Shown here piece after piece: positions 11,977 to 22,520 of a stretch of 64,000 bases of DNA. The position numbers and the translations under genes were made by a program. The stretch's first letter is position 1. Each line of letters opens with the position of its first letter. This stretch comes from Dichomitus squalens LYAD-421 SS1 (taxonomy: Eukaryota; Basidiomycota; Agaricomycetes; Polyporales; Polyporaceae). The stretch spans positions 749,170-813,169 of the forward strand of contig NW_006766886.1 of the NCBI RefSeq assembly GCF_000275845.1, written 5' to 3'. The notes below the pieces were generated by a model, which did not search any database, was not told the origin of the DNA, and was given only the letters and a program-made list of their open reading frames with translations.

Positions 11977-12950
11977 CTAGGTAGCGACGAGGAACGCTGG
12001 CATGCGCGCGAGTGGAGGCCTACGCATATGAATGAAAAGCGGCCACAGCATGACCGGGGTAGCAAGCGAGATGGGAGTAGGCTCCACAGAAGTCAGGGCA
12101 GACCACGGAAGCAGGTCAGGCGTGGGCGGAGTAACAGCCGCAGGCGAGAATTGGGCATCGTCGTTCAAGCTGATATCCTCGTAGTTGTTGGGAGAAGAGG
12201 AAAGCGCGAACCCGACCTTGGCAGGGGAGACTGGTGGGGGGATCTCAGCGATGGGCTGGGCGAGCTCGACGGGGCCTGCCCCTTGTGAGCGAGAGCCTGA
12301 CGCCGAGAGGCCGTCGCTAGACGGTCGTGCCGACGTCTCTTCGGATGAAGTGGAGGGCAGGAGAGCCGAGGGGATGGGAACGTCGGAGGTAGCCCGCAGA
12401 TGGGCAAGCTCTTCGGCAGTCAACGGCTTCAGCACCTCTTTGATCGGTTCCGCGCGCTCGAAGAGGTAGTGCAGGCGGGGGCGGCGACGTCTGTCGCCGT
12501 TATGGCCCGAATGCACACCCGCGTCGCAGTCGGCCTCGTAGCCTTCCTCGATATCCTCCGCCAAGGTTGAGGATGTGCTCGGTCTGTGGTTTTGAGTACC
12601 GCGGTGGCGGGGCATGCCCGGGTCATGGCTGGAGACGAAGGATCAGCTTGTAATTGGTACGTCTGACTGAGCGGGACTTGCCTTTGCCGTCGTAACAAGC
12701 CACGAACGTTAGGATTGCTTTCTCCGTCTATCATGACGGAGTCGCCGAAGATCATGTCGACCGCCCCGCCCGAGTCGACGCTAAAGCCCCCCGCTTCCGA
12801 CGACGAACCTCCGAAGAAGGACGATTCGACCTCTGCGGTAGCGGAGCAAGTGCGTGACAAGACAGATAATTGGCTATTGGAGCTCTCCCTGCTAGAGAAG
12901 GAGGTCGAATTGCTTGTGACTGAGTCGCCGGAGAGGAAGGTGTTCGGCAT
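11977..12950 (-). CDS. Hypothetical protein with a GC-AG intron
   Basis: Family not recognised. Two exons on the minus strand: 12950-12682 and 12628-11977 (306 codons). Exon 1 is Ser-rich (MPNTFLSGDSVTSNSTSF...) with Ser/Gly clusters. Exon 2 has a short conserved-looking core (SHDPGMPRHRGTQNHRPS, then LHYLFERAEPIKEVLKPLT) followed by a Pro/Ser-rich disordered tail. The exons join only if the intron starts GCAAGT and ends CTCCAG; this keeps the frame (RRQ-S-HDPGMP), while no GT donor does. The LHYLFERAEPIKEVLKPL segment could be an amphipathic helix. It lies tail-to-tail with AA14 copy 1. An additional 5' exon beyond 12950 cannot be excluded. A plus-strand open frame at 12715-13038 is its shadow. 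Confidence 0.55.
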
Positions 12951-13883
12951 CCCAAATATGTGGTTTGGTTACGTTGAGCTTTGGGGCGATAGGCTGGTAG
13001 TGATTTTTCAGGAGGCGGGGTTGGACTTGGGTAGGTAGGGGAACTCAGGCTCAATACAGGCCCCTTATATGTGTTTTCTATACCGAGACTAGGTTCATGT
13101 GATGCAAAAGACATGCCTGCAAGTCCAGGCGTTGCGTTCTACCCGACGTCGAGCCGGAGACCAGGATTGCTGTATAGACCATACAGTAACTTTCAGTCTC
13201 CGCATCGAGTTGTGGGGACTCGGGTCGGAAGGAGAACTGCCGCGGTCGGACTGAGCGCTCTCGATAGACAGGATTCCTGAGCGGATTGCTTCAAGGAGGG
13301 AAAGCATATTCTCGTCCAGCCTGCTCCTGATGATCATGGTCGTTGGCACTACGCGCTTCGTAGCGATGCATGTTTGTATGTATTTGTCTACCATAGGCGC
13401 CGAGTACAATCGGGCGCCTATACCGCTTGTGTTCGCCCTTGGTCAGGCCTTCGCGGCTGCATCCTGCCATCTCAGACAAGGATGCGTTGGGGTTCTGGTC
13501 GTTGCAGTACGGTGGAGACAGGGCCATACAGTATCTGTGGTAAGGGCAATGCCATCTCTACATGCACCTTATTGTTCTTACGTTACGTGTCGACCTGTCC
13601 AGGTAGATAGCCCGCCTACGAAAACAATAACTACTCCATTAATAGATTCTAATTCTCTCTCTTGCCGACCATCGGTATATCTTCCTCGATCGTTGACGTT
13701 GGGGAAACGCCCCATCATCGACCTGGTCGACTAGTAGCTCACGCTCATCTCGGGTTCGACGCCTCGGAGACTGGTTCTCACTCCTCTGGATTCATACGCT
13801 GGTCCGTCATCCTAGACTTCCTCGGACTCTCAGATCCCCTCAGATCGCTACACTTTACGCGTACCTGACGACCTACTAACGCC
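12951..13883. other. Intergenic, promoter side of AA14 copy 2
   Basis: About 930 nt between the start of the minus-strand hypothetical gene and AA14 copy 2. Open frames here are short and unsupported. A divergent promoter for both genes is expected; I saw no clear TATA box or recognisable operator. Confidence 0.45.
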
Positions 13884-16056
13884 ATGCTTGCCGGACTGCT
13901 ACTCACCGCTGCAGCGGCTCTTCCCCTCGCCACTGCGCACATCGGTGAGCGTTCCCCAAGGCTCTGTTTGTGGTGGACCTGCTATCTGACATTTCTCTCG
14001 TTTTTCCATCGATAGCGTTCTTCCATCCGAGCATGTACGGATTCAACGTCACCCAGCAGACCTTTCCCTATGACAATCGCCCTGTCGCTCCCCTCATGAA
14101 CATGAATTTTCAGCAATGGTGGTTCCATGGACATCTTGATTACCCGCCCAACCCAGGAGACATCTTCGAGCTCCCCGCGGGCAGGCCCGCTACGACTCAG
14201 CTTTCCTGCGATAAGGGCGAGACGACCTTCTTCGCGTCCTCCCCAGGTGGCAATGTTCAGGCTGGCAACAATCCCTGCACCGGGGATACCTTCCCTAGTG
14301 GGGCGATGCACACGACCGGCTTCGACGACCTGAAGGGCTGCGCCCTTGCGATTGCTTACGAATCGGATGTGACGAAGATCCAGCCCGAAAACTTCACGGT
14401 GTTCAGCGTGAACCAGACGTGTGTCTGGAATCGCTTCACGGACTTCCAAGTTCCGGAGCGCATGCCTCCTTGCCCGCCCGGCGGGTGCCACTGTGCTTGG
14501 TTCTGGATTCACTCGGTACGCGTCTGCTTCGTCTGGTTCGATTCGAGACGAGACGGCTTATGGACTTGCTTCGTTTCAGCCTGATAGCGGAGGAGAGCAG
14601 AGTACGTTGACCGGTTACTGATGATGCATACGGACATTGATCGTGATTTCGGTACAGACTACATGAATGGCTTCAAGTGTAATATTACCGGCTCGACCTC
14701 CAACGTGGCGCTCGCCAAGCCACAAGTACCCCGCCGCTGTGGTGCCGACCCTACGAATGGCAAGCCCAATGCCGCCCCAGGAAACTGCACGTATGGCGCG
14801 AAGCAGCCATTCTACTGGTTCCAGACTGAGCGCAACAACGTACGTGTCTTTTGGGTAAATGTATGATGCCCCCGGACTGACGTCGTTGGGATGTAGATGT
14901 TCGAAGCCACGTACTCCCCGCCATTCTATACCGACCTGTACAACTTCAAGGATGGCGCGCAAAACGATATTTTCGAGGACTCGTATCCCCAAGGGCTCCC
15001 TCCGCCCAGTCCGAATTCTACGTTCGTCCCTACACCGTTCCTGGGGAATGGTAGCGGTAGCTCGACCGCCGGAGGCGCTTCGTCCTCTGTCGTTTCCTCT
15101 TCCCCATCCGGTTCTTCCTCGTCAGTAGCTGCAGCCTCCAGCGGCGCTCTGGGCTCATCATCCAACGGATCTATCTTGTCGACCACCACGGGTGCTGTCG
15201 GCTCATTCTCGAGTGGATCGGTGTCGTCGACTCCAGGTTCCGCATCGTCCACTGCTATCGCATCAACGCTACCTGTCTCTTCATCGTCAGCGTCTTCGTC
15301 AATTGTACAGGGGACGCCGGATCTTCCACTATCTATCACGTCGGCCACGATATCGTCTCCCACCTCATCCTCAGCGTCATCAGTATCGCAGCCCCTCACT
15401 GGCAATTCGCAAGATGGTCCTGCGTCCACGGCCATTCCAGGTTCCTCCGAATCTACGAGCGTTACGGCGTCGGAAACAACTTCCGTCGTCCTGTCGACAT
15501 CGATTGTTCTCAGTACGGTCTTAGTCACTGTGACTGCAACGCCGGTACCGACTCGGAATGCAACCTCCGCCTCCATCACCCTCTCGTTCTCTGACTCGAT
15601 GCCGGCCACAGCAAGCACCGGCACTTCGAGCATCTCCACGCAACTCACCCCGACCCAGAGCGTATTCCTGTCTGCTTCTGACGCGGCTTCTACTATTGTT
15701 CTGAACTTCCCCACTGGAAACGCGGCACCAACGACGAGCGTCCTCATGGCCACGGTGCAAGTCCCTCGAGCTGCATTACTCACTGCTCGCACGAACTGGT
15801 GAGTCACTTTACCTACTTACCAACGCATTAGAGTTCTTGCTGATGGTGCTGGCGAATATGTAGTAAGCGCGAACCTGGCCGGAGAAAGATGTTCCGGCGT
15901 CGCCCCTCCGTGGAGCCTGTAGTATCTAACATGGAGATTCTTGATGCCCGTGAAGAGCAGCCGACATCCGCACAGGCAGCCGACACTGTTCTGGGCATGC
16001 GTAAGCACAAGCTGAGAAGATTGGGGAGTCGCAGTCGGCTGTGGAACCTCTTCTGA
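13884..16056 (+). CDS. AA14 lytic polysaccharide monooxygenase, copy 2, long Ser/Thr tail
   Basis: Exons: 13884-13944, 14016-14515, 14580-14601 (22 nt), 14658-14839, 14897-15798 and 15864-16056, closing at 619 codons. An 18-residue signal peptide ([18 protein letters not shown]) is followed directly by H-I-A-F-F-H-P-S, so cleavage exposes the N-terminal His of the copper histidine brace. Other conserved blocks: [65 protein letters not shown] and [17 protein letters not shown]. After about residue 270 comes a Ser/Thr/Ala-rich region of about 300 residues, probably O-glycosylated, then a last exon with basic clusters ([16 protein letters not shown]). The final intron (GTGAGT...TGTAG) is needed for this basic end; if retained, translation stops after RTNW. 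The stop codon lies inside the first unit of a 25-bp tandem repeat. Confidence 0.93.
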
Positions 16057-16120
16057 CTGTCCGCTGTGGAACCTCTTCTGACTGTCCGCTGTGGAACCTC
16101 TTCTGACTGTCCGCTGTGGT
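16039..16120 (+). repeat. 25-bp minisatellite over the stop codon of AA14 copy 2
   Basis: Three head-to-tail identical 25-bp units starting CTGTGGAACCTCTTCTGACT (16039-16063, 16064-16088 and 16089-16113) plus a partial fourth. The TGA inside the first unit is the predicted stop of AA14 copy 2. Each unit carries the same TGA, and 25 is not a multiple of three. Confidence 0.92.
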
Positions 16121-16599
16121 GACTCCGATACGGGTTCGTGGGTGAATATGCGCGGTGCCGAAGGCTTCCTCTGGCATCAACCCCTAAGTAGTTTGATGGT
16201 AGATATTACCTCCCCACCCTTGTAGTGTTTCTTGCATAGTGTATCGCTTGGTGTAGCTGTAGCTGATATCGTATACCCCAAATCATGTAGAATGGCTTCT
16301 CTTCAATATTGCAATCGCTAGCATGCCTTGTTTAGCCTCGCCTGGCCCGACAACACAGTATCATCGCCGATCATGATGGGACGCGCGATCCGGAGTGTTG
16401 GATGAAATCGAACGCCGCGTATTGATTTGAGCTCCCGCGCCTGCTCGCTCAACGTCATATATATTGTCCCCGCGTTCCGAGACCCTCGACCCCGTTCTCT
16501 CCCGTTCCTTCCCGTGCTGTCACCGCACGGCCACGTACAACCACATCCTATTCCTGCATACGACGCGCGACAGACGATACACCATAGGAAGTGCCAAGG
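16121..16599 (+). promoter_or_regulatory. Beta-tubulin upstream region with TATA-like element
   Basis: Non-coding stretch of about 480 nt before the beta-tubulin start. A TATATAT-like run lies near 16457-16463, about 140 nt upstream of the ATG, followed by C/T-rich sequence typical of fungal leaders. No gene seen. Confidence 0.45.
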
Positions 16600-18951
16600 A
16601 TGCCGCGAGAGATCATCAACGTGCAAGTGAGTTGCCCGTTTGCCGTGCGAGCGCGTGTATCGATCACGTCGGGGCACGCTCGCTTTTTACCCACTCGCTC
16701 ACTCGGCCCTGGCTTGTTAGGTCGGACAGGTAATGGCGATCAATACACGCTACAGACGTGTGTGTGCGGGACTGAACAGCGGGTTGCAGGCTGGAAACCA
16801 GGTTGGAGAGGCCTTCTGGCGGATGCTCCTCGCTGAGCATGGCTTGGATGATGATGGGGTGAGTCGGAGCGCAAGTCTGATGGAGGCAGGGTCTGATGTA
16901 CCCCTGCATATGCATATAGCATTATCAAGGGCGGGACGACCAGCAGCTTTCGAGAGTACGTTGTTTTTGGTCGATATACTTACGCTAGATGAACATGCTA
17001 ATAGGCTCGCGTTCTGTCGTCGTCCACGCATAGGTCGGCGTATTCTTTACGGAGGTACAGAATGCCGGCTATCCCACCAAATACGTCCCGCGAAGCGTGC
17101 AAATTGACCTCGAGGAGGGTGTCACCGATCGCGTGAGTATGCTCGGCTATTCAGCAGTCCTCCAACCAAATCGTGACTACCGATAATGGCAGATCCGGTC
17201 AGGACCTCTAGGCAAGCTCTACCGCCCAGATACGTACGTTTTCGGGCAATCTGGCGCGGGCAACAATTGGGCGAAGGGATGTGAGTGGTCTCGTTGCGAA
17301 GAGGCTGGGCCTCGCTTATGAACGGAATGGTGCGCCACAGTTTACACGGAGGGTAAGTCGAAGAGCGATTGTCATATCCCCGACTTTATCTCATAACTAT
17401 CCAGGCGCGGAGCTTGTGGATTCAATCCTGGTATATCTACTTCCTACGCGATGCCGTCGGTGGTGCGCTTACAGGCCATTGGCGTAGGATGTTGTCCGCA
17501 GGCAAGCCGAAGATACCGAAGCCTTGCAAGGTTTTCAGATTCTGCATTCGCTCGGAGGTGGTACAGGAGCGGGTCTAGGCTCACTTCTATTGTCAAAGTT
17601 CCGAGAAGTTGTGTTCATTCCTCTACGTGCTTTCTGCCCCCTGATTTGAATACTACAGGAATTTCCCGATAGGATGTTGGCTACGTACTCGATCCTCCCG
17701 TCCCCCAAGGTAGGCACATCTGCTCTACCATCTGTTTTGATGTATCCAGCAGACCTTTCTGGCAGGTGTCGGAGACCGTTGTCGAGCCTTACAACGCACT
17801 CCTGTCGGTCCATCAGCTGGTCGAAAATAGCGACTTAACGCTTTGCATCGACAACGAAGCTCTGTACGATATATCCCAAAGGGCGCTCAAGGTTAAGCAC
17901 CCGACGTTCGACAACCTGAATTCCGTGGTGTCCCAAGTCATGTGTGGAGTCACCACTAGCCTACGGTTCCCTGGACAGTTGAACGGGTGCGTAGAGCACT
18001 CAGCTCAGTGGTTGTCAACTTACATCTATCAGTGATCTGCGGAAGCTCGCTATGAATCTCATTCCCTTCCCTCGTGTAGGTGCCTCCGGCGTGAATCATG
18101 CCACAAGAAGTTACTCACTGAAACACTAGCTGCACTTTCTTATGCCGAGCTACGCTCCTTTCTATGACCCCAAGGCGAAGGCGTTCCAACGTTGGAATAC
18201 GAGGGACTTGACGAGTGCTTTGTTTGATCGCCACAACCTCTTAGTGGCGGTGGACCCTCGATTCGGGTAGGTCATATTTTCAGCATCCCAGCATGCTTGC
18301 GCTGACACCGTCGCGAAGTCGTTATTTGACTGCGGCGACGATCTTCCGGGGCAAGATTTCTTCGCAGGAGGCAGAGGTCAGTCCATACAATTTCATATCG
18401 TTGCGGTGGCCTGATACCCCTATAGCACGCAGTATCGGAATTGCAAAAGAAGAACTCAGGGCTGTTCGTCGAGTGGATCCCTGACAACGTTTCCGTGTCC
18501 CTCTGCTCTGTTCCACCGGTCGGCCAGATGCAGGCTGGAACGTGCCTGTCAAATTCTACCGCCGTCCAGGAGCTCTTCACCCGCAACCTTGCGCAGTTCT
18601 CTGTGATGTTTAAGCGTCGTGCTTATCTTCATTGGTACACTGGTGAAGGCATGGATACCATGGAGTTTACAGAGGCTGAGAGCAACACACATGATCTGAT
18701 GTGAGTACTGTGGTGTTGGATGTGCCATCGAATCACGTTTGGCTGACATGTGTGATAGCGCTGAATACCAGCAGGTACGAGCAGTTGACCGATTGCTTCA
18801 CTTTCAAACAGGATGCTGACCTCCCATATAGTATCAGGAGGCAACGGCGGACGACGTCGAGGAAGAGTACGAGGAGCAGGGGAGCGTTGTTGAACAGGCC
18901 CACTATGCGGAAGAAGAACCCGCCGAAGAGCCCGTTGAGTATGAAGAATAA
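16600..18951 (+). CDS. Divergent beta-tubulin with 17 exons
   Basis: Microtubule subunit binding exchangeable GTP. Exons: 16600-16626, 16721-16729, 16790-16858, 16920-16955, 17034-17132, 17193-17280, 17341-17352, 17405-17430, 17488-17607, 17659-17709, 17766-17986, 18033-18075, 18130-18266, 18319-18376, 18426-18700, 18759-18774 and 18832-18951 (468 codons). All phases close, including a 9-nt exon (Val-Gly-Gln) and a 12-nt exon. Family blocks: [25 protein letters not shown], the GTP loop [73 protein letters not shown] and an acidic tail ending EYEE. It starts MPREI rather than the usual MREI. The GTP loop has A and L/S where beta-tubulins usually have S and M/T. The residues at canonical 167, 198 and 200 are Tyr, Leu and Leu. 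This looks like a fast-evolving paralogue rather than the main housekeeping copy. Confidence 0.94.
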
Positions 18952-19821
18952 CGAGGTGCCTGAAATGTTTCAGATATCATGTTCGATTTACGGAGTTTGC
19001 TACGATCATAATCCGCGCAACGTATATTCAGTAGCTTCTTCCCTGGCTAATTGGTTTCTTGCACGTCTTTTTGTTTTTGTTTTTGACAGACAGAGTTTTG
19101 AATGTCATTGCTTAACCTAGCCAGTTCGCCCTAAGCTTGCGCTGGGATCATCTACAAGGCTATGTGCGTAGGGCCCCAGCTTCATGTCCACGTGCCACCA
19201 CGCCGCCCAAGCGAAGCAACCCTCAGAACACAAATCCACGCCGTACTTAACTACATCATAGTAAGCTTCATTCCCTCCGATGCCCCACGTTGCTAAGTTC
19301 GTGATTAGTCACACAGCCTATCGTGCTTTATACGCTAGAGTTATGCCGGAGATTCTCCGACGACCTGCAGCGCCGCGGCGTCAGCCTCGTAATTTAAGCT
19401 CTGTGCAAAGCCGCCGTGACTCTCTCTCACAAGAAGCATCCCCTAGGTGAGATAGAAATATGCGTGTGCTCTTGTGGCGCTGTTGAAGGCGGTAGGGATG
19501 TGTCGATGCGCAGGGCCGCGCGCGTTATCAGGACTGTTCTCGTACACAGCAGCCACGACCCATCGTGTGCCCCCTCGTGACCGCTTCTTTCCTTCATACA
19601 GGCCGCCCCGTGACTGCGTTTTGCATATCTATCGTGGGATGGCATTCGGCATGCTTGCCGCTTTCGATCTCTATCGCGGTATCAAGGGCGCGTAAGGTTG
19701 GCTTCAACTTGGTTATAAAATAAGGGACTAGGGAAGTCATTCCTAATCTTCACCCCCGCTGACTGTCCGTCTATCAGAATCCCTGCGGCTTTGCGTGAAG
19801 TCTTGAATAGAACGTGCAAGG
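18952..19821. other. Intergenic between beta-tubulin and DUF1479 gene
   Basis: About 870 nt. Contains the tubulin 3' untranslated region and the upstream region of the next gene. Open frames are short (under 75 codons) and none has a recognisable motif. Confidence 0.45.
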
Positions 19822-21571
19822 ATGGCTAACCCTGCTGACTTCGGCCCCCTCCCGCCTCGCTTTGCCGAGCTAAAGAAGGAGATTGTAGGGTCGTACCCTG
19901 ACTTCGAGGCTCGTGCTACGAAGGCATGGGGCGAGATCCTCGTTGAGCTCGACAAGGCCACGAAGGACATCGCTGCTCAGGGCTCCGCGGTGAGTCGTAG
20001 TGTGCTGTTCGTCCATATCTTCAATCACGCTGATGTCCACTTTTGCATGCAGAACGTGCCGGAGGTCAACTTCAGCGAGCTCGGCAGTTTGACCCCGGAG
20101 CGCAAGGAGGAGATACGCGGCAAGGGATGCCTCGTTATCCGCGACGTCGTAGATGACCAAGAAGCGAGAGAATGGCAAGCGTGGTTGCGCAGTTACGTTG
20201 CCGAGAACCCAGTTGACGGTAAGTTGTTTGCTGTGCTCGCTCCTCGAATAAGAGCTCACGTCGGGCGGCTGCTCGTATCGTCAGGTGTCCCGGAGCATGA
20301 CAAGCAATTCTTCCAGCTCTAGTACGTGTTGGTTGTTTGTTACAGATGTGCAATGCTTAGTACTGGCGACAAACTATAGCTGGACGAAGTCGCAAGTCCG
20401 AGCGCGCTCTCACCCGAACATCCTATCAGCTACAGTATGGCTGAACAAATTGTATCGTATCAGGAACGGGGACGGAGCGAAGATCAACGACGTCGATCTC
20501 GAGACCCCACTCACCTACGCAGACCGGTTCCGTATCCGTAAGCCAGGCGTGCAGTGGGATGTGCACCCCCCGCACGTTGACGGTGAGCCCCTTGATCATT
20601 TTGTTATCGAGGCAGACCTGCTAAGTCATTTCTTTGCTATGCGATATAGGTGGAGGCATTGAGCGATGGGAAGATGAGGCCTTCCGCCACTGCTTCGATG
20701 ACATCCTGAGCGGAAACTGGCGCGAGCATGACCCGTATGACCTTGAGAACCGCGTCCGTGCCAGAAGCTCGCTGTACGGCCGGCCGAACCAGGTATGCCA
20801 CGCCACTCCTACTCGGTGGCTGAGTTCGGGAGCTGATTTTACGAGAAACTGTCAAAGGCGACCGTATTCCGAACCTACCAGGGCTGGCTCGCGCTGAGCG
20901 AGACCGCCCCGAACGAGGGTACGCTCCAAGTGTTCCCGAACGTGAGGCTGTCGAACGCGTACATCATTCTACGGCCTTTCTTTGCGCTTAAGGATGGCGC
21001 AAACCCCGACTCGTCCGACCCAGATGACTGGCGATTCGGTATGGACCTACCATGATTCCCTCGTTTGGGCTGTGTGGATTGATGAGATATGGCAGACTCG
21101 ACGACGCCAGACTTCCACGGCATTTACTCGTACGGCGCGTCGTTCGTCGGCCCCCGTCCGAACACCCAAACGCACCCGCACTTGAGGCTCGAGCAGACGA
21201 TGGTCCCGGTGCCGAAGGTGTATCCGGGCGACATGGTCTTCTGGCATTCCGTTCGTGGCCTCTACTTGTTTACTTGTCACGCGAGCTGACTGGATTGACA
21301 ATGTACCCGTGCACAGGACGTCATCCATGCTGTGGAAAAGCATCACACTGGTAAAGAGGACTCGACCGTGATGTACATCCCGGCGATGCCATATACCGCG
21401 GTCAACGCCGCATACATCGAGAAACAGAAGGAGAGCTTCCTGCAGGGCGTCGCGCCACCTGACTTCCCGAGGAACAAGGGCGAGGCGGAATGTGTCGGCG
21501 TTGGGAAGGCGGACGACATCGAGAACCCCATCGGTAAGAGGGCGATGGGCTTCGCGATTGAGGTCGCATAG
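19822..21571 (+). CDS. DUF1479 family protein, putative Fe(II)/2-oxoglutarate oxygenase
   Basis: Eight exons: 19822-19989, 20053-20218, 20285-20321, 20380-20582, 20650-20792, 20858-21038, 21096-21250 and 21317-21571, giving 435 codons with all phases closing. It matches the DUF1479 family (bacterial YbiU relatives, found widely in fungi), structurally a double-stranded beta-helix oxygenase. Visible pieces: an N-terminal helical region (LPPRFAELKKEIVGSYPDFE), GCLVIRDVV, YADRFRIRKPGVQWDVHPPHVDGGGIERWED containing an H-x-D pair suited to metal binding, FRTYQGWLALSETAP and GDMVFWHSDVIHAVE, which supplies a likely distal His. Typical family length is 400-480. The substrate is unknown. The acceptor before ATVFRTY is CAAAG, weak but the only one in phase. 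It is unrelated by context to its neighbours, beta-tubulin upstream and cyanase converging from the right. Confidence 0.9.
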
Positions 21572-21784
21572 TATCTAGGTCGATGTTCGAGACGAAATCT
21601 TGTTGTATGTATTACTAGACCTGTAGAATGTGGAACAGGATTGAATTGCTGATCGTACACTACGATTTCGTGTATAGCGAGGGTCGTCATGCCGAGCTAT
21701 GTATACACACTCGAGTCCGGGAAAAACATTCTACCACCTTAGGTAAGGGAGGAACTTTCCACTGTGAACGGCAGGCACAAGTTG

Positions 21785-22520
21785 TCAAGAACTGAATGGA
21801 TGCCAAGATAGCGTGGAGGTATGGGAGACGCACTCAAACGTGAGAACCACACGGTCGCCCTTAGGGTCAGGCTTGCGGTCGACCTTAACTTTGCAGTCGA
21901 TCATGGACATGATACCGTCACCAAATTTCTCATGAATGAGAGCCTTGATGGGGGTGCCGTAGACAAGCACGCCCTGCACATGCGATTGGTCAGAGCAGAG
22001 ATTGCAACATATCGCGAGATGGAGGACAAACCTCAAAAAGACGGTAGAGAAGAGGGTCTTGGGGAGGAATCGGGCCGAGACCGCGGCGCGGGAACCAATT
22101 CTCCCCGATCTCAGCAACCAGGCTGGACGAAGGGATATCCAGGAAGTCCCCTAGCTTCGCAAGCTCTTCGTTCGTAGCCTTAGCCTGTGAACGTGGGCGG
22201 ATCAGACGACATTCCGTGAGCAGGAAATGGCGGGCCGACCTGTCCGTAGAAGAGCGCGGCGACCCAAGCCTCGTCGTGGCCGATGGCTTTGCCAATGGCG
22301 TCAAAGGTCACGCCTGCTTTCAGAGTCAGTACGCCGCAGCAAGGATGCAGCATACGTCGCGTACCCTTCTTAGCCTTAGCCTCGAGCAATTGAGCACAGA
22401 TTGAAGGGAGATCGGCGTAGGGCTCCGCGTTAGAGTTGACCTTCTACAGACGAGGTTGCCTTCTTCAGCGTAATATTGGGCGCTGGTGGCTTGTCCACTC
22501 ACAAGAGTTTGTTGAGACAT
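21785..22520 (-). CDS. Cyanate hydratase (cyanase)
   Basis: Converts cyanate plus bicarbonate to ammonia and C02 (via carbamate); cytosolic decamer. Minus-strand exons: 22520-22503, 22443-22365, 22313-22240, 22184-22032 and 21973-21785 (170 codons unspliced at the 3' end). N-terminal helix-turn-helix-like part: [38 protein letters not shown]. Catalytic domain: [10 protein letters not shown] (Arg and Glu of the active site) and [22 protein letters not shown] (the active-site Ser in GIMS). The end is uncertain. After GDRVVLTF the unspliced frame adds a non-family tail ([16 protein letters not shown]), while removal of a possible 42-nt intron (21833-21792, GTGCGT...TTCAG) ends the protein at TFDS, 156 codons, the usual cyanase length. 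Neither version shows the common GKFLP ending. Confidence 0.95.

Noticed and set aside
14926..15807. 293-codon open frame antisense to AA14 copy 2
   Set aside because: It mirrors the Ser/Thr-rich tail codons (TCN/ACN read backwards as Asp/Glu/Val) and has no motif; the sense frame has the splice sites and the LPMO domain.
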